From NCBI RefSeq assembly GCF_016907435.1, contig NZ_JAFBBZ010000001.1:248001-312000 (forward strand): 64,000 bases of DNA, written 5' to 3'. Made by a program: the position numbers and the translations under genes. The DNA is from Nocardioides salarius. Lineage in GTDB: Bacteria; Actinomycetota; Actinomycetes; Propionibacteriales; Nocardioidaceae. Below, piece by piece: positions 8,698 through 20,606 of the stretch. The number at the start of each line of letters is the position of its first letter. The stretch's first letter is position 1. A model generated the notes under the pieces. The model saw nothing but the letters and a program-made list of their open reading frames with translations, searched no databases and was not told where the DNA came from.

Positions 8698-9548
8698 CAG
8701 CTGGGTGTCTCCTCGCTCGTCGCGTCAGGGTCGAGCGCGGCGACCAGCCGCGCGGCGGTGGTCGGGTCGTGCAGCAGCGCGGCACCGACCTGCACGGCGA
8801 CGGCACCGAGCGCGAGCCGCGTGCGCACGTCGGCCACCGTGGCGACGCCCCCGCCGGCCACGACCGGCACGTCGACGGCGCCCAGCACCTCGGTCAGGCA
8901 GCGCAGCGCCAGCGGCCCCACGGCCGGCCCGCTCAGGCCGGCGGCCCGCCCGTCGGGCATCGCGGCGGGCAGGGCCTGGCCGACGACCAGGCCCTGGGCC
9001 CCGGACTCGACGGCGGCCCGGGCGGCCTCGGCGACCCGCACGGCGTCGGGGCGCAGCTTGGCCAGCACCGGCACCCCGCGCGGCAGCTCGCGCTCGACCG
9101 CGGCGACCGCGGCGCCGACCTGGAACGGCTCGCGGGCCATCATCAGCTCGGGCTCCGGGCCGGTGTCGGGCGGCGAGAGGTTGACCTCGACGGCGGTCAC
9201 GCCCGGCGCGGTGCCCAGGCGGCGCGCCAGCTCGGCCAGCTCACCGAGGCTGCGCGCGGCCACCGAGACCACGACCCGGGCCCGCTGCTGCAGCAGCCAG
9301 GGCAGCTCGGTGGCCAGGAACCCGTCGACGCCGGGGTTGGGCAGGCCGGTGGCGTGCAGCAGCCCCGACGGCGTCTCGAGCAGCCGCGGCACCGGACCGC
9401 CCCGGCGTGAGTCGAGGGTGATGGTGCGGGTGGTGAAGGCACCCAGCGCCTCCAACGCCCCGTACGCCGCGAGCTCGCGGCCGGTGCCGCCGCAGCCGGC
9501 GGCCACGACCACCGGGGAGGCCAGGCGCAGCCCGGCGAGCACGGTCAC
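8697..9548 (-). CDS. Class-1B-type dihydroorotate dehydrogenase paralogue with altered active site
   Basis: 283 aa from a GTG at 9548 that overlaps the pyrK stop (GTGA). The fold markers of PyrDB are clear: TRTITLDSRRGGPVPRLLETPSGLLHATGLPNPGVD near the N-terminus, Lys164 in LAKLRPD, GLSGPAVGPLALR and GGGVATVADV for FMN phosphate. However, the active-site loop normally NxSCPN reads NLSPPD (residues 123-128): the catalytic Cys is Pro and the orotate-binding Asn is Asp. The later I-N-T Asn is Gln191. Next to a complete class-2 enzyme, this copy may have another substrate or a structural role with PyrK. It is often labelled PyrD, but catalysis of that reaction is doubtful. Confidence 0.85.
   Translation of the reverse strand: MTVLAGLRLASPVVVAAGCGGTGRELAAYGALEALGAFTTRTITLDSRRGGPVPRLLETPSGLLHATGLPNPGVDGFLATELPWLLQQRARVVVSVAARSLGELAELARRLGTAPGVTAVEVNLSPPDTGPEPELMMAREPFQVGAAVAAVERELPRGVPVLAKLRPDAVRVAEAARAAVESGAQGLVVGQALPAAMPDGRAAGLSGPAVGPLALRCLTEVLGAVDVPVVAGGGVATVADVRTRLALGAVAVQVGAALLHDPTTAARLVAALDPDATSEETPS
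9165..9182 (-). other. Degenerate active-site loop of the second DHOD
   Basis: Codons for N-L-S-P-P-D. In working class-1 enzymes the fourth residue is the catalytic base Cys and the sixth is an Asn that binds orotate. Both are changed here by clean in-frame codons, so this is not a frameshift effect. Confidence 0.8.
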
Positions 9549-10393
9549 GACCGGGCCCCCGCCAGGTCGTCCCAGCGCACCCGGTCGCCGCGCAGCACCG
9601 GGCCGTCGGCGCAGGCGCGGGCGGTGCGGGCCACGCCGTCCTCGCCCACGACCGGCACCGGGCAGCCGTGGCACAGCCCGGTCGCGCAGGTCAGCGGCTG
9701 CTCGAGGGCGGTCTGGCTCCAGGCGCCGTGGGCCTCGGCGGCCAGCGCGACGGCGTGCAGCACCGGCGTGGGACCGGCGGCGTAGACGACGTCGGCGCCG
9801 GCGCGGCGCAGCACCTCGTCGAGCACGTCGGCGATCTCTCCCCGGGCGCCGACCGAGCCGTCGCGGGTCACCACGGTGACCGCTCGCGCGGTGCGTCGGG
9901 CCTCGAGGGCGTTGAGCAGGCGGGCCTCGTCGGGGGCGCCGAGCACCAGCGTCACCGGGCAGTCGCGCTCGCGCAGCCGCTCGGCGAGGGAGAAGAGCGG
10001 CGCGGCGGCGTACCCCTCGCCGACCAGCACCGTCGAGACCGGCTCCTTGGGCAGCGCGAAGGGGCGGCCGAGCGGCCCGGTCACCTCGAGCCGGTCACCG
10101 CGCTCGAGCCCGGCCAGCCAGCGGGTGCCCGGCCCGACCGGCTCGACGACGACCTGCACGGTCGCGGCGTACCCGCCCAGCGGGCGGACCTGGTGGATCC
10201 ACAGGGCGCGGCGCCCCAGGCGGGTGCGGCCCTCGTCGGGGCTGCCGACCGAGACGGCCAGGAAGGTGCCGGGGCGGAACCGCTCCCCCACGCCCGGCGC
10301 CACCAGGGTCAGGTGCCAGAAGGCGCCGATGCGCTTGCTGGCCAGCACCTCACCGGTGACGTGGACGGGCGAGGCGGGACCGCTGCCGGTCAT
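9545..10393 (-). CDS. pyrK: PyrK-like electron-transfer subunit (FAD, 2Fe-2S)
   Basis: 282 aa ferredoxin-reductase-type flavoprotein that in class-1B systems passes electrons from dihydroorotate dehydrogenase to NAD+. A beta-barrel FAD domain (about 10-105, with RRALWIHQV at the usual RRPISI position) precedes an NAD-binding domain starting [17 protein letters not shown]. The C-terminal cluster motif C-x4-C-x2-C ... C ([10 protein letters not shown] and later RACADGP) is intact. ATG overlaps the class-2 pyrD stop; its own stop overlaps the paralogous pyrD start. Since that partner has lost key catalytic residues, the electron donor is uncertain. Confidence 0.9.
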   Translation of the reverse strand: MTGSGPASPVHVTGEVLASKRIGAFWHLTLVAPGVGERFRPGTFLAVSVGSPDEGRTRLGRRALWIHQVRPLGGYAATVQVVVEPVGPGTRWLAGLERGDRLEVTGPLGRPFALPKEPVSTVLVGEGYAAAPLFSLAERLRERDCPVTLVLGAPDEARLLNALEARRTARAVTVVTRDGSVGARGEIADVLDEVLRRAGADVVYAAGPTPVLHAVALAAEAHGAWSQTALEQPLTCATGLCHGCPVPVVGEDGVARTARACADGPVLRGDRVRWDDLAGARS

Positions 10394-11438
10394 GCCTGGG
10401 CGCCCCTGACCAGGCGGCGCGGCCAGCCCGGCCCCTCGTAGACGAACGCCGTGTAGGCCTGCAGCAGGTCGGCGCCGGCGGCCAGCCGGTCACGGGCGTC
10501 CTCGACGCTGCTGATGCCGCCCACCCCGACCAGGGTCAGGCCGGGCCCGACCCGCTCGCGCAGGCGCCGCACCACCTCGGTGGAGCGAGCGGCCAGGGGG
10601 CGGCCGGAGATGCCGCCGGCGCCGAGCGCCTCGACCTCGGCGGCCGGGGTGCGCAGGCCGTCGCGCGAGATGGTGGTGTTGGTGGCGATCAGCCCGTCGA
10701 GCACGCCGTCGCGCTGCCCGGCCACGGCCAGGTCGGCGACCGCGTCGATGTCGGCGTCGGCCAGGTCGGGGGCGATCTTGACCAGCAGCGGCACCCGCCG
10801 TCCGCCGCTCGCGGCGTCGGCGGTGCGGCGCACGTGGGCCAGCAGCGGCTCGAGGCGCTCGACCGCCTGCAGCGAGCGCAGGCCCGGCGTGTTGGGCGAG
10901 GAGACGTTGACCACGAGGTAGTCGGCGTACGGCGCCAGCAGCCGGGCGCTGAGCTCGTGGTCGGCCTCGACCGCGGCCTGGTCGTCCTCGGGCACCACCT
11001 TGGACTTGCCGATGTTGACGCCCAGCACCGGGCCGGGCCGCCCGCCGCGCCGGCGGGCCCGCTCGGCGAGCCGGGCGGCGACCACCTCGGCGCCGTCGTT
11101 GTTGAAGCCCATCCGGTTGAGCACCGCCCGGTCCTCGACGAGCCGGAAGAGCCGCGGCTGCGGGTTGCCGGGCTGCGCGCGACCGGTGACGGTGCCGACC
11201 TCGACGTGGCCGAAGCCGAGCGCCCCGAGGGCGTCGATGCCGACGGCGTTCTTGTCGAAGCCGGCCGCCATCCCCAGCACGTTGGGGAAGACGGTGCCCA
11301 GCGCCTGGACCGGGCGCCCGGGCACGCCCAGGCGGCCGAGCACGGGTGCCCCGGCCCGCACCGCGCGGAACCCCGCGTGGTGGGCGCGCTCGGGGTCGAC
11401 CCGGGTCGCGAGCCGGTCGAAGAGCACCCGGTAGGCGG

Positions 11439-11442
<4 letters not shown>
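10390..11442 (-). CDS. pyrD: Quinone-dependent dihydroorotate dehydrogenase (class 2)
   Basis: Oxidises dihydroorotate to orotate at the membrane, passing electrons to quinone. The 350 aa protein starts at a GTG (11442) overlapping the carB stop. Class-2 hallmarks are the N-terminal amphipathic region ([18 protein letters not shown]), [14 protein letters not shown], the loop [14 protein letters not shown] with catalytic Ser, NTTISRDGL and the C-terminal [11 protein letters not shown] / YTAFVYEGP. All key residues are in place, so this is the likely working enzyme of the operon. Confidence 0.96.
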
Positions 11443-14771
<3,329 letters not shown>

Positions 14772-14772
14772 G

Positions 14773-15942
14773 TCAGGCTCCCGTTCGGTGGTTGAGGAGG
14801 TCGCCCTGCGACCGTCTCGAAACCATCAGGTCGACGAAGCGGTCGAAGAGGTACGCCGCGTCGTGCGGGCCGGCGGCCGCCTCCGGGTGGTACTGCACCG
14901 AGAAGGCCCTCAGGGCCCCCTGGTCGTCACGCAGCTCGAGGCCCTCGACGACGTCGTCGTTGAGGCAGACGTGGCTAACGGTGGCCTCGCCGTACGCCGT
15001 GGTGGTGCTGCCGGCCAGCGGCGCGTCGACGGCGAAGCCGTGGTTGTGCGCGGTGACCTCGACCTTGCCGGTGGTGCGGTCCATCACCGGCTGGTTGATG
15101 CCGCGGTGGCCGTAGGTGAGCTTGTAGGTGCCGAAGCCCAGCGCGCGGCCGAAGAGCTGGTTGCCGAAGCAGATGCCGAAGTAGGGCACGCCCTGGGCCA
15201 GGGCGCCCTGGAGCACCTCGACCTGGTGGGTCGTGGCGGCCGGGTCACCGGGGCCGTTGGAGTAGAAGAGCCCGTCGGGCGAGACGGCGAGCACGTCGTC
15301 GAGGCTCGCGGTGGCGGGCAGCACGTGCACCTCCACGCCGCGCTCGGCCATCCGGTGCGGGGTCATCGTCTTGATGCCCAGGTCGAGGGCGGCCACGGTG
15401 AAGCGCTTCTCGCCGTGCGCCGGCACGACGTAGGCCTCGGTCGTGGAGACCTCGCTGGCCAGCTCGGAGCCGGTCATCTCGCCGGAGGTGCGCACCCGCT
15501 CCAGCAGCGCGGCCGGGTCGGTCTCGGTCGAGGAGATGCCCACGCGCATCGCGCCGCGCTCGCGCAGGTGGCGGGTCAGGGCGCGGGTGTCGACGCCGCT
15601 GATGCCCACGACGCCCTGCTCGCGCAGCTCGTCGTCGAGCGAGCGCACCGATCGCCAGCTGCTCGGCACCCGGGCGGGGTCGCGCACGACGTACCCGGCC
15701 ACCCAGATGCGGCGCGACTCGGGATCGTCGTCGTTGACCCCGGTGTTGCCGATGTGCGGGGCCGTCATCACGACCACCTGGCGGTGGTAGGACGGGTCGG
15801 TGAGCGTCTCCTGGTAGCCGGTCATGCCGGTGTTGAAGACGGCTTCGCCGAAGGTCTCCCCGGGGGCGCCGTACGCCTCGCCGTGGAAGGTGCGGCCGTC
15901 CTCGAGCACGAGGATCGCCGGGGCAGGGGCATGCACGGGCAC
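14773..15942 (-). CDS. carA: Carbamoyl-phosphate synthase small subunit (glutaminase)
   Basis: Provides ammonia from glutamine to CarB. The N-terminal half has the CPSase small-chain fold ([28 protein letters not shown]). The C-terminal class-I amidotransferase has the nucleophile Cys in [14 protein letters not shown] and the His-Glu of [13 protein letters not shown]. The frame is open upstream to 15966, but I choose the GTG at 15942 because AAGGAGGT lies directly before it and the region upstream is the PyrR-type leader. First gene of the carA-carB-pyrD-pyrK-pyrD-pyrF run. Confidence 0.95.
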   Translation of the reverse strand: MPVHAPAPAILVLEDGRTFHGEAYGAPGETFGEAVFNTGMTGYQETLTDPSYHRQVVVMTAPHIGNTGVNDDDPESRRIWVAGYVVRDPARVPSSWRSVRSLDDELREQGVVGISGVDTRALTRHLRERGAMRVGISSTETDPAALLERVRTSGEMTGSELASEVSTTEAYVVPAHGEKRFTVAALDLGIKTMTPHRMAERGVEVHVLPATASLDDVLAVSPDGLFYSNGPGDPAATTHQVEVLQGALAQGVPYFGICFGNQLFGRALGFGTYKLTYGHRGINQPVMDRTTGKVEVTAHNHGFAVDAPLAGSTTTAYGEATVSHVCLNDDVVEGLELRDDQGALRAFSVQYHPEAAAGPHDAAYLFDRFVDLMVSRRSQGDLLNHRTGA

Positions 15943-15948
15943 GCCGTA

Positions 15949-15986
15949 CCTCCTTCTCCGCCTCACAGGACGGATCGTTAAAGGAT
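15949..15986 (-). promoter_or_regulatory. PyrR-binding leader of carA (overlaps the SD)
   Basis: On the minus strand a hairpin opens with CCTTTAACGATCC, carries the PyrR-type loop GTCCTGTGAGGC and closes with GGAGAAGG, which runs straight into the Shine-Dalgarno AAGGAGGT. The loop matches the known PyrR recognition pattern (TCC-N-G-N-GAGG). A near-identical copy precedes pyrR at 41857. The arrangement implies that PyrR plus UMP hides the ribosome site, as described for mycobacteria, rather than using an attenuator. Confidence 0.85.
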
Positions 15987-16001
15987 GTGATCAGCGCGCT
16001 G

Positions 16002-16007
16002 AGCCTA
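16002..16007 (-). promoter_or_regulatory. Candidate -10 of the car-pyr operon
   Basis: Minus-strand TAGGCT, about 15 bases before the conserved leader. The equivalent position before pyrR holds TAGGGT. I see no good -35 partner, so support comes mainly from the parallel between the two leaders. Confidence 0.4.
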
Positions 16008-16103
16008 GCAGCGCGCGGCCCTGCGTCCGACCACGTGTCCGTGCGTCGAGCGCGGCGTACGGGCGGGAATTGACGATGCGCGGCAGAGCACATCGGGGTA
16101 GCG

Positions 16104-16121
16104 TCGAGAGCCAACTCTCGA
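16104..16121 (+). promoter_or_regulatory. Inverted repeat just before the LuxR-type gene
   Basis: TCGAGAG and CTCTCGA separated by CCAA form a 7-bp inverted repeat whose right arm touches the Shine-Dalgarno AGGAGG. It could be an operator for autoregulation or an RNA hairpin limiting translation. Confidence 0.4.
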
Positions 16122-16130
16122 GGAGGCCCG

Positions 16131-16838
16131 ATGGCCGACCTGGTCCTACGGCCCGATGAGCAGTCCGCACTGGGCGTCCTGGCCGCCGCCGAGCCCGTGC
16201 CGGGCGACCCGATGCCCTCGCGGGCGGCGCTGGAGGCCCTGGCCGTGCTGGTGCCGGCGGACCTCCTGGGGGTCGACCTCGTCGACGTCCGGGGTCGGCT
16301 GGTGGCCTGTCGCCACGTTGGCGGCGGCTGGGCGCCGCCGCGGGCCCTCGAGGAGACCGGTGGGGAGGACGGACCGCCCTACCTGGGGCTCATGCACTGG
16401 TCGCAGCACCCGCAGGCCGCGGCCGCCTGCGAGGCCATGCCGGGGACCGACGCCGTCTCGATCGGCTTCCGGGTCGGGAGCGACCACGTCAGCCAGGTGT
16501 CCCTGGACCGGCGTCAGCGCACCTTCTCGGAGCGCGACCTGGGGGTCCTCCGGCTGGTGTCGCCGATGCTGCAGCGGCTGCTGCGCGAACGCCCGACGCC
16601 CCGCCTGCCCGCATCGGTCACCGTGCAGGAGCGGCGGGTGCTGATGCACGTCGCGACCGGGGCCTCGAACGCCGAGATCGCCCAGGCGATGTTCATCGCG
16701 CCGAGCACCGTGCGCAAGCACCTCGAGCACGTCTACGCCAAGCTCGGCGTGCACACCCGTCTGGAGGCGTTGGCCGTCCTGCGCGGCAGCGACGAGCCCG
16801 ACCTCGACCTGCTCGAGCGGGTGCAGAGATACGCCTGA
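16131..16838 (+). CDS. LuxR-type transcriptional regulator
   Basis: 235 aa. The C-terminal 65 residues form a LuxR/GerE helix-turn-helix: VTVQERRVLMHVATGASNAE, then IAQAMFIAPSTVRKHLEHVYAKLGV and a final LEALAVL helix. The N-terminal ~150 residues have no receiver Asp motif and look like a degenerate GAF-type sensor, so it is probably not a standard response regulator. AGGAGG lies 4 bp before the ATG. It is divergent from carA and is followed 74 bp later by a gene for a tiny secreted protein, a possible target. Confidence 0.85.
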   Translation: MADLVLRPDEQSALGVLAAAEPVPGDPMPSRAALEALAVLVPADLLGVDLVDVRGRLVACRHVGGGWAPPRALEETGGEDGPPYLGLMHWSQHPQAAAACEAMPGTDAVSIGFRVGSDHVSQVSLDRRQRTFSERDLGVLRLVSPMLQRLLRERPTPRLPASVTVQERRVLMHVATGASNAEIAQAMFIAPSTVRKHLEHVYAKLGVHTRLEALAVLRGSDEPDLDLLERVQRYA

Positions 16839-16853
16839 CGGCGAATACCCCCG

Positions 16854-16867
16854 GCCGGTCGACCGGC
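16854..16867. promoter_or_regulatory. 14-bp palindrome before the small secreted gene
   Basis: GCCGGTCGACCGGC reads the same on both strands and lies 46 bp before the ATG of the 63-aa protein. It could be an operator site, perhaps for the neighbouring regulator, or the terminator of the regulator gene. Confidence 0.35.
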
Positions 16868-16912
16868 GCAGTCTCGAGGGAGAAGCAGACCCACTCCCGA
16901 GAGAAGCCACCC

Positions 16913-17104
16913 ATGTCCCACCACCGCAGCACCGTCACCGCCGCCGGCGCCCTGCTCTGCCTCGCACTCGCGAGCAGCGCGTCCGCCGCCATCCCCGAGC
17001 CGGAGCCGCAGCCCGGCCCCGGGTCCACCGACCAGGAGCGACCCTGCTTCATGGTCCGCGCCCACTGGAACGACGCGCTCGACGGCCCGCAGCCGACCTG
17101 CTGA
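16913..17104 (+). CDS. Tiny secreted protein
   Basis: 63 aa. A basic N-terminus (MSHHRSTVTAAG), a hydrophobic stretch (ALLCLALASSASA) and an AxA cleavage site predict export, leaving a mature peptide of about 37 residues rich in Pro and Glu (IPEPEPQPGPGS) with two Cys (RPCFM and the last residue) that may pair. GAGAGAAG precedes the ATG. No family recognised. It follows the LuxR-type gene on the same strand. Confidence 0.6.
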   Translation: MSHHRSTVTAAGALLCLALASSASAAIPEPEPQPGPGSTDQERPCFMVRAHWNDALDGPQPTC

Positions 17105-17126
17105 GCGCACGGCGCCGGTGGCAGGC

Positions 17127-17309
17127 CTAGAGGCCGCCGGCGCTGGCCCCTGTCCCTCCGGGCGGGTAGCGGGGGGCCACCCTCACCTTCTTGCTGTACC
17201 TGCCGCACCGGGCGCACTCGTGCCACCGGGCCCCGGCGTTGGTGCGGGTCACCCAGCGGTGGGCGCCGACCCAGCAGCGCAGGGTCTTCCTCTTCTCGTC
17301 CTGCTCCAT
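17127..17309 (-). CDS. Zinc-ribbon-like mini-protein
   Basis: 60 aa from the ATG at 17309, which has GGAGGT four bases upstream; a longer frame to 17351 exists but lacks such a site. The core TLRCWVGAHRWVTRTNAG...WHECARCGRYSKK has the layout C-x4-H-W ... C-x2-C, likely a single zinc site, followed by a basic and Gly-rich tail. Similar C-x-G-x-H-W ... CxxCG mini-proteins are common in actinobacteria, but I know of no assigned function. Confidence 0.6.
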   Translation of the reverse strand: MEQDEKRKTLRCWVGAHRWVTRTNAGARWHECARCGRYSKKVRVAPRYPPGGTGASAGGL

Positions 17310-17370
17310 GTGGACCTCCACGTCGCCGGGTTCGACACCGTACCGGCGCACGCCCCGGCGTCGCCTGGGC

Positions 17371-18390
17371 TCAGCGCCACCCGAGCTCGGGCGCGACGTA
17401 CCTGACGAGGCTGTCGAGCAGGTGCGCGTTGTAGTCGACGCCGAGCTGGTTGGGCACGGTCAGCAGCAGCGTGTCGGCGGCGGCGATCGCCTCGTCGGCG
17501 GCGAGCTCCTCGACGAGCTGGTCGGGCTCGCCGGCGTACGTCTTGCCGAAGCGGGCCACGCCACCGTCGATGTGGCCGACCTGGTCCCCTCCCCCGCCGG
17601 CCACGCCGAAGTAGGCGCGGTCGGTGCCGTTGACGATCGGGAAGATGCTGCGGCTGACCGAGACGCGGGGCTCGCGCTGGTGGCCGGCGGCGGTCCACGC
17701 GTCCCGGTACATCTGGATCTGCTCGGCCTGCAGCTGGTGGAACGGCACGCCGGTGTCCTCGGTGAGCAGGGTCGAGCTCATCAGGTGCATGCCCTGCTCG
17801 GCGGTCCAGACGGCGGTCTGGCGGGTGCCGGCGCCCCACCAGATCCGCTCGCGCAGGCCCGGCGACTGCGGCTCGATGCCGAGCAGGCCGGGCGGGTTGG
17901 GGAACATCGGTCGTGGGTTGGGCTCGGCGAACCGGTCCCCGTCGATCGCCCGGAGGAACCGCCGGGTGTGCTCGCGCGCCATCTCGGCGTGGTCGCCGCC
18001 CTCGCCGGGGTCGTGGCCGAAGTACTTGTAGCCCTCGACGACCTGCTCCGGTGAGCCGCGGCTGATGCCGAGCTGCAGCCTGCCGCCGGCGATCAGGTCG
18101 GCGGCCCCGGCGTCCTCGGCCATGTAGAGGGGGTTCTCGTAGCGCATGTCGATCACGCCGGTGCCGAGCTCGATCCGGCTCGTCCTCGCGCCGGCCGCCG
18201 CGAGCAGCGGGAACGGCGAGGCGAGCTGGCGGGCGAAGTGGTGCACGCGGAAGTACGCGCCGTCGACGCCGAGCTCCTCGGCCGCGACCGCGAGGTCGAT
18301 GGACTGCAGCAGCACGTCGGAGGCGGTGCGCGCCTGCGACTGCGGCGAGGGGTTCCAGTGGCCGAAGGACAGGAAGCCGATCTTCTTCAT
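17371..18390 (-). CDS. LLM-class flavin-dependent oxidoreductase
   Basis: 339 aa luciferase-like monooxygenase fold (TIM barrel binding FMN or F420). Landmarks are KIGFLSFGHWNP at the start, LGVDGAYFRVHHFARQLASPFPLLAAAGARTSRIELGTGV, and GRLQLGISRGSPEQVV. The ATG at 18390 begins the conserved N-terminus; upstream codons of the same frame are only the shadow of the neighbouring gene. Substrate is unknown. It stands alone and is divergent from a membrane-protein gene. Confidence 0.88.
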   Translation of the reverse strand: MKKIGFLSFGHWNPSPQSQARTASDVLLQSIDLAVAAEELGVDGAYFRVHHFARQLASPFPLLAAAGARTSRIELGTGVIDMRYENPLYMAEDAGAADLIAGGRLQLGISRGSPEQVVEGYKYFGHDPGEGGDHAEMAREHTRRFLRAIDGDRFAEPNPRPMFPNPPGLLGIEPQSPGLRERIWWGAGTRQTAVWTAEQGMHLMSSTLLTEDTGVPFHQLQAEQIQMYRDAWTAAGHQREPRVSVSRSIFPIVNGTDRAYFGVAGGGGDQVGHIDGGVARFGKTYAGEPDQLVEELAADEAIAAADTLLLTVPNQLGVDYNAHLLDSLVRYVAPELGWR

Positions 18391-18516
18391 GTGGTGGCCA
18401 ACCGCCGCGGGCCCGTCGTTCTTCCCGCGCCCCCGCGCTGGTGCGGGCCGATCTTGACCCGGGCGGAGCGCGGCGAGATCGGTCGTGGCGCAGGGGGTGG
18501 CATACCGTTGCGCCGG

Positions 18517-19188
18517 ATGAACGAGACCGACGCCCTGCGCCATGCCACCCCGCCGTTGGTGGCGGCGCTCGACGTGACGGCCAAGGCGGGTCTCGTGATG
18601 CTCCTGGTCATGTCGCTGCTCTACCCCGACCTGGGCAACGTCGAGGACAAGGCCGCGGGGCTGCGCGCGGCCGCCTACCCGATGCTGGCCTTCACCGTGC
18701 CGCTGGTGTGGTGGGTGTTCTGGCGCGAGCGGGCGTCGTTCCCGTGGGTGGCCGACCTGATGATCACCTCCACGTGCTTCACCGACACCCTCGGCAACCG
18801 GCTCGACCTCTACGACTCGGTGGTCTGGTTCGACGACCTGATGCACTTCATGAACACCGGGCTGATCACCGCCGCGATCATCCTGCTGACGATGCGGCAC
18901 AGCTCGACCCTTGCAGCGGTGCTGGAGAGGTCGTTGGCCTTCGGGGTCACCGCGGCCGTCAGCTGGGAGATCGCGGAGTACTTCGCCTTCATCAGCAAGT
19001 CGTCGGAGAAGCGGCACGCGTACGCCGACACCCTCGGCGACCTCGCGCTCGGCTCCCTGGGCGCCGTGGTGGCCGGGGTCGTCGTGCACGGGATGTGGCG
19101 ACGCGGCCTGCTGATGTCGGCGGCACCCCAGCTGGAGCCCTACGTGCCAGCTGTGCGCCCAGCGGCGCCCTCGGCCGCCGCCGGCTGA
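18517..19188 (+). CDS. Multi-pass membrane protein (YjdF/DUF2238-like)
   Basis: 223 aa with about five hydrophobic spans (for example GLVMLLVMSLLYP, MLAFTVPLVWWVFW, TGLITAAIILLTM). Motifs FDDLMHFMNTGL, SWEIAEYFAFI and YADTLGDLALGSLGAVVAG resemble the D-x-x-x-H ... WE-x-x-E ... D-x-x-x-D-L-x-x-x-x-x-G pattern of YjdF-like integral membrane proteins. Function unknown. Its 3' end overlaps the convergent DUF998 gene by 49 bp, an unusual head-to-head end arrangement. Confidence 0.7.
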   Translation: MNETDALRHATPPLVAALDVTAKAGLVMLLVMSLLYPDLGNVEDKAAGLRAAAYPMLAFTVPLVWWVFWRERASFPWVADLMITSTCFTDTLGNRLDLYDSVVWFDDLMHFMNTGLITAAIILLTMRHSSTLAAVLERSLAFGVTAAVSWEIAEYFAFISKSSEKRHAYADTLGDLALGSLGAVVAGVVVHGMWRRGLLMSAAPQLEPYVPAVRPAAPSAAAG

Positions 19189-19820
19189 CGGTGACCGACG
19201 GGGAGCTGCGTCCAGGCGAACGCGGCCAGCCCGACCAGCACCGGCCACAGGGCGAGGCGCTCGACGGCACCCGCCGCGGCCCCGTCAGCGGAGAGCACGA
19301 ACGCCACCGCTGCCGCGGCGGTCACGACTCCCCCAGCCAGCAGCGCCCTGGCCAGGCGCGGTCGCTCGTTCCTCAACCGCACGCCGAGGACGACCAGCGC
19401 AACCGGCTGCGCCACGAACAAGGGTGTCGCGGCGGTCGCGTGCAGGGCGGCATCCTGGTCGAGGGGCGCGAGGCCCGTGGCGACCGAGCTCAACCCGGAG
19501 ACCACGAGCAACGCCGTGACCCATTGCCCCAGCGACCGCGAGAGCAGCACGGCACCGGCGGCCAGCAACAGCCCGAAGCCGATGAACGACCCGTTCATGA
19601 CCTCGTGACGCGGCGAGCAGTACGCCACCGAGCAGCCCACCTCCCCCAGCCTGCTGACCGAGTCGGAGACGAAGCTGTAGCCACCCGTCGTCGCTGCCGC
19701 GACGACGAACTCGCTCACGATGTAGAGCGGCCGCACGAGCAGTGCGAGCGCGCCCAGCTGCGCAGCGCGGTGACCGAAGCCGGGCGACTGCCAACGCCGT
19801 CGTCCGTGGGCTCGAAGCAC
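19140..19820 (-). CDS. DUF998 family membrane protein
   Basis: 226 aa with about six membrane spans. The DUF998 signature is visible as YSFVSDSVSRLGEVGC followed by SPRHEVMNGSFIGFGLLLAAG. Function of the family is unknown; it is common in actinobacteria. The last 49 bp are convergent with, and overlap, the preceding membrane-protein gene. Confidence 0.75.
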   Translation of the reverse strand: MLRAHGRRRWQSPGFGHRAAQLGALALLVRPLYIVSEFVVAAATTGGYSFVSDSVSRLGEVGCSVAYCSPRHEVMNGSFIGFGLLLAAGAVLLSRSLGQWVTALLVVSGLSSVATGLAPLDQDAALHATAATPLFVAQPVALVVLGVRLRNERPRLARALLAGGVVTAAAAVAFVLSADGAAAGAVERLALWPVLVGLAAFAWTQLPVGHRQPAAAEGAAGRTAGT

Positions 19821-19936
19821 CTGGTCACCCTAGACCGCGCTGGAACCCTCACCACCGCGTCGGGGCCTCGAGCCCTCCCCCAATACCTAGGCGACGGAGC
19901 GCCGATTCTCAGCCCCAGAGCTGGCCGACGGTTCGC

Positions 19937-20302
19937 TCAGTCCAGCGGGGTGTCGACCCAGCCGATGAATCGGCTGCCAATCCCCACGATCTCCTCGCGA
20001 TGGGCGCCGCGGAGCGGAGGCGGCAGCTCGGAGGGCTGATGGTGGTCGCAACTGATGAAGGTGAATGTCGGCCACCACTTCTTCGGCCGAGCTCTCTCGG
20101 CAGACCCGCAGACACTGCAGACCAGATCGACCCACACCGGCTTCTTGCCGGTCCGATTGGCACGGGACTGGACCAGCCACGGTGGCGGGTTGTCCTCTAT
20201 CTCACGCAGCTGGGCTTCGGTGAGCGTCGTGGGCAAGCCGTGTCGGGTGGCCATCTCTAGGGGGATGTCCAAGCGTTGGGCAGCGTCGCGGCGGGTGATC
20301 AT
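19937..20302 (-). CDS. Conserved hypothetical protein with CxxC and basic WW motif
   Basis: 121 aa from the second in-frame ATG (20302); the frame is open to 20311. The N-terminus (TRRDAAQRLDIPLEMATRHGLP) looks like a small helix-turn-helix, and the middle has VDLVCSVCG, RPKKWWPTFTF and SCDHH, suggesting one metal site built from three Cys and one or two His. I do not know its function. GC is lower than in the flanking core genes and it lies at the left edge of the accessory island. Confidence 0.6.
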   Translation of the reverse strand: MITRRDAAQRLDIPLEMATRHGLPTTLTEAQLREIEDNPPPWLVQSRANRTGKKPVWVDLVCSVCGSAERARPKKWWPTFTFISCDHHQPSELPPPLRGAHREEIVGIGSRFIGWVDTPLD

Positions 20303-20311
20303 CGTCCCCAA

Positions 20312-20606
20312 CGATAGTCAGTGCCTGAGGGAGCGCGGGCCGAGCCGATCGCGGCGGTAAGACCCAAGTCAACCCGGGCCGAGCTACCAGGCGTCACGTC
20401 TGATGCGTTGGTCCATCAAGATGGCCCAGGTGTAAGCCGACCCCTGGCTGTCTTTGATTTCGCTTGGTTTCCCCGCTGGCATGGCGGCGGAGGCCTTCAA
20501 AAAGTTCGTTCGCGACAGCGAACGGTTGATCACGCGACACCGTGGCGTCACGAGACCGGCGGCGTGTCCCGCGCAGTTGCTCTCCGCGCAACTGTAGAGA
20601 TGTTCC
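20312..20606. other. Intergenic, left side of the accessory island
   Basis: 295 bp between divergent genes. I see no tRNA, attachment repeat or convincing small gene. The composition is less GC-rich than the core. Confidence 0.5.

Noticed and set aside
7412..8806. 464-codon frame covering pyrF and the lipoprotein
   Set aside because: Only the last 147 codons (from the ATG overlapping pyrF) form a sensible protein; the rest is pyrF read in the wrong frame.
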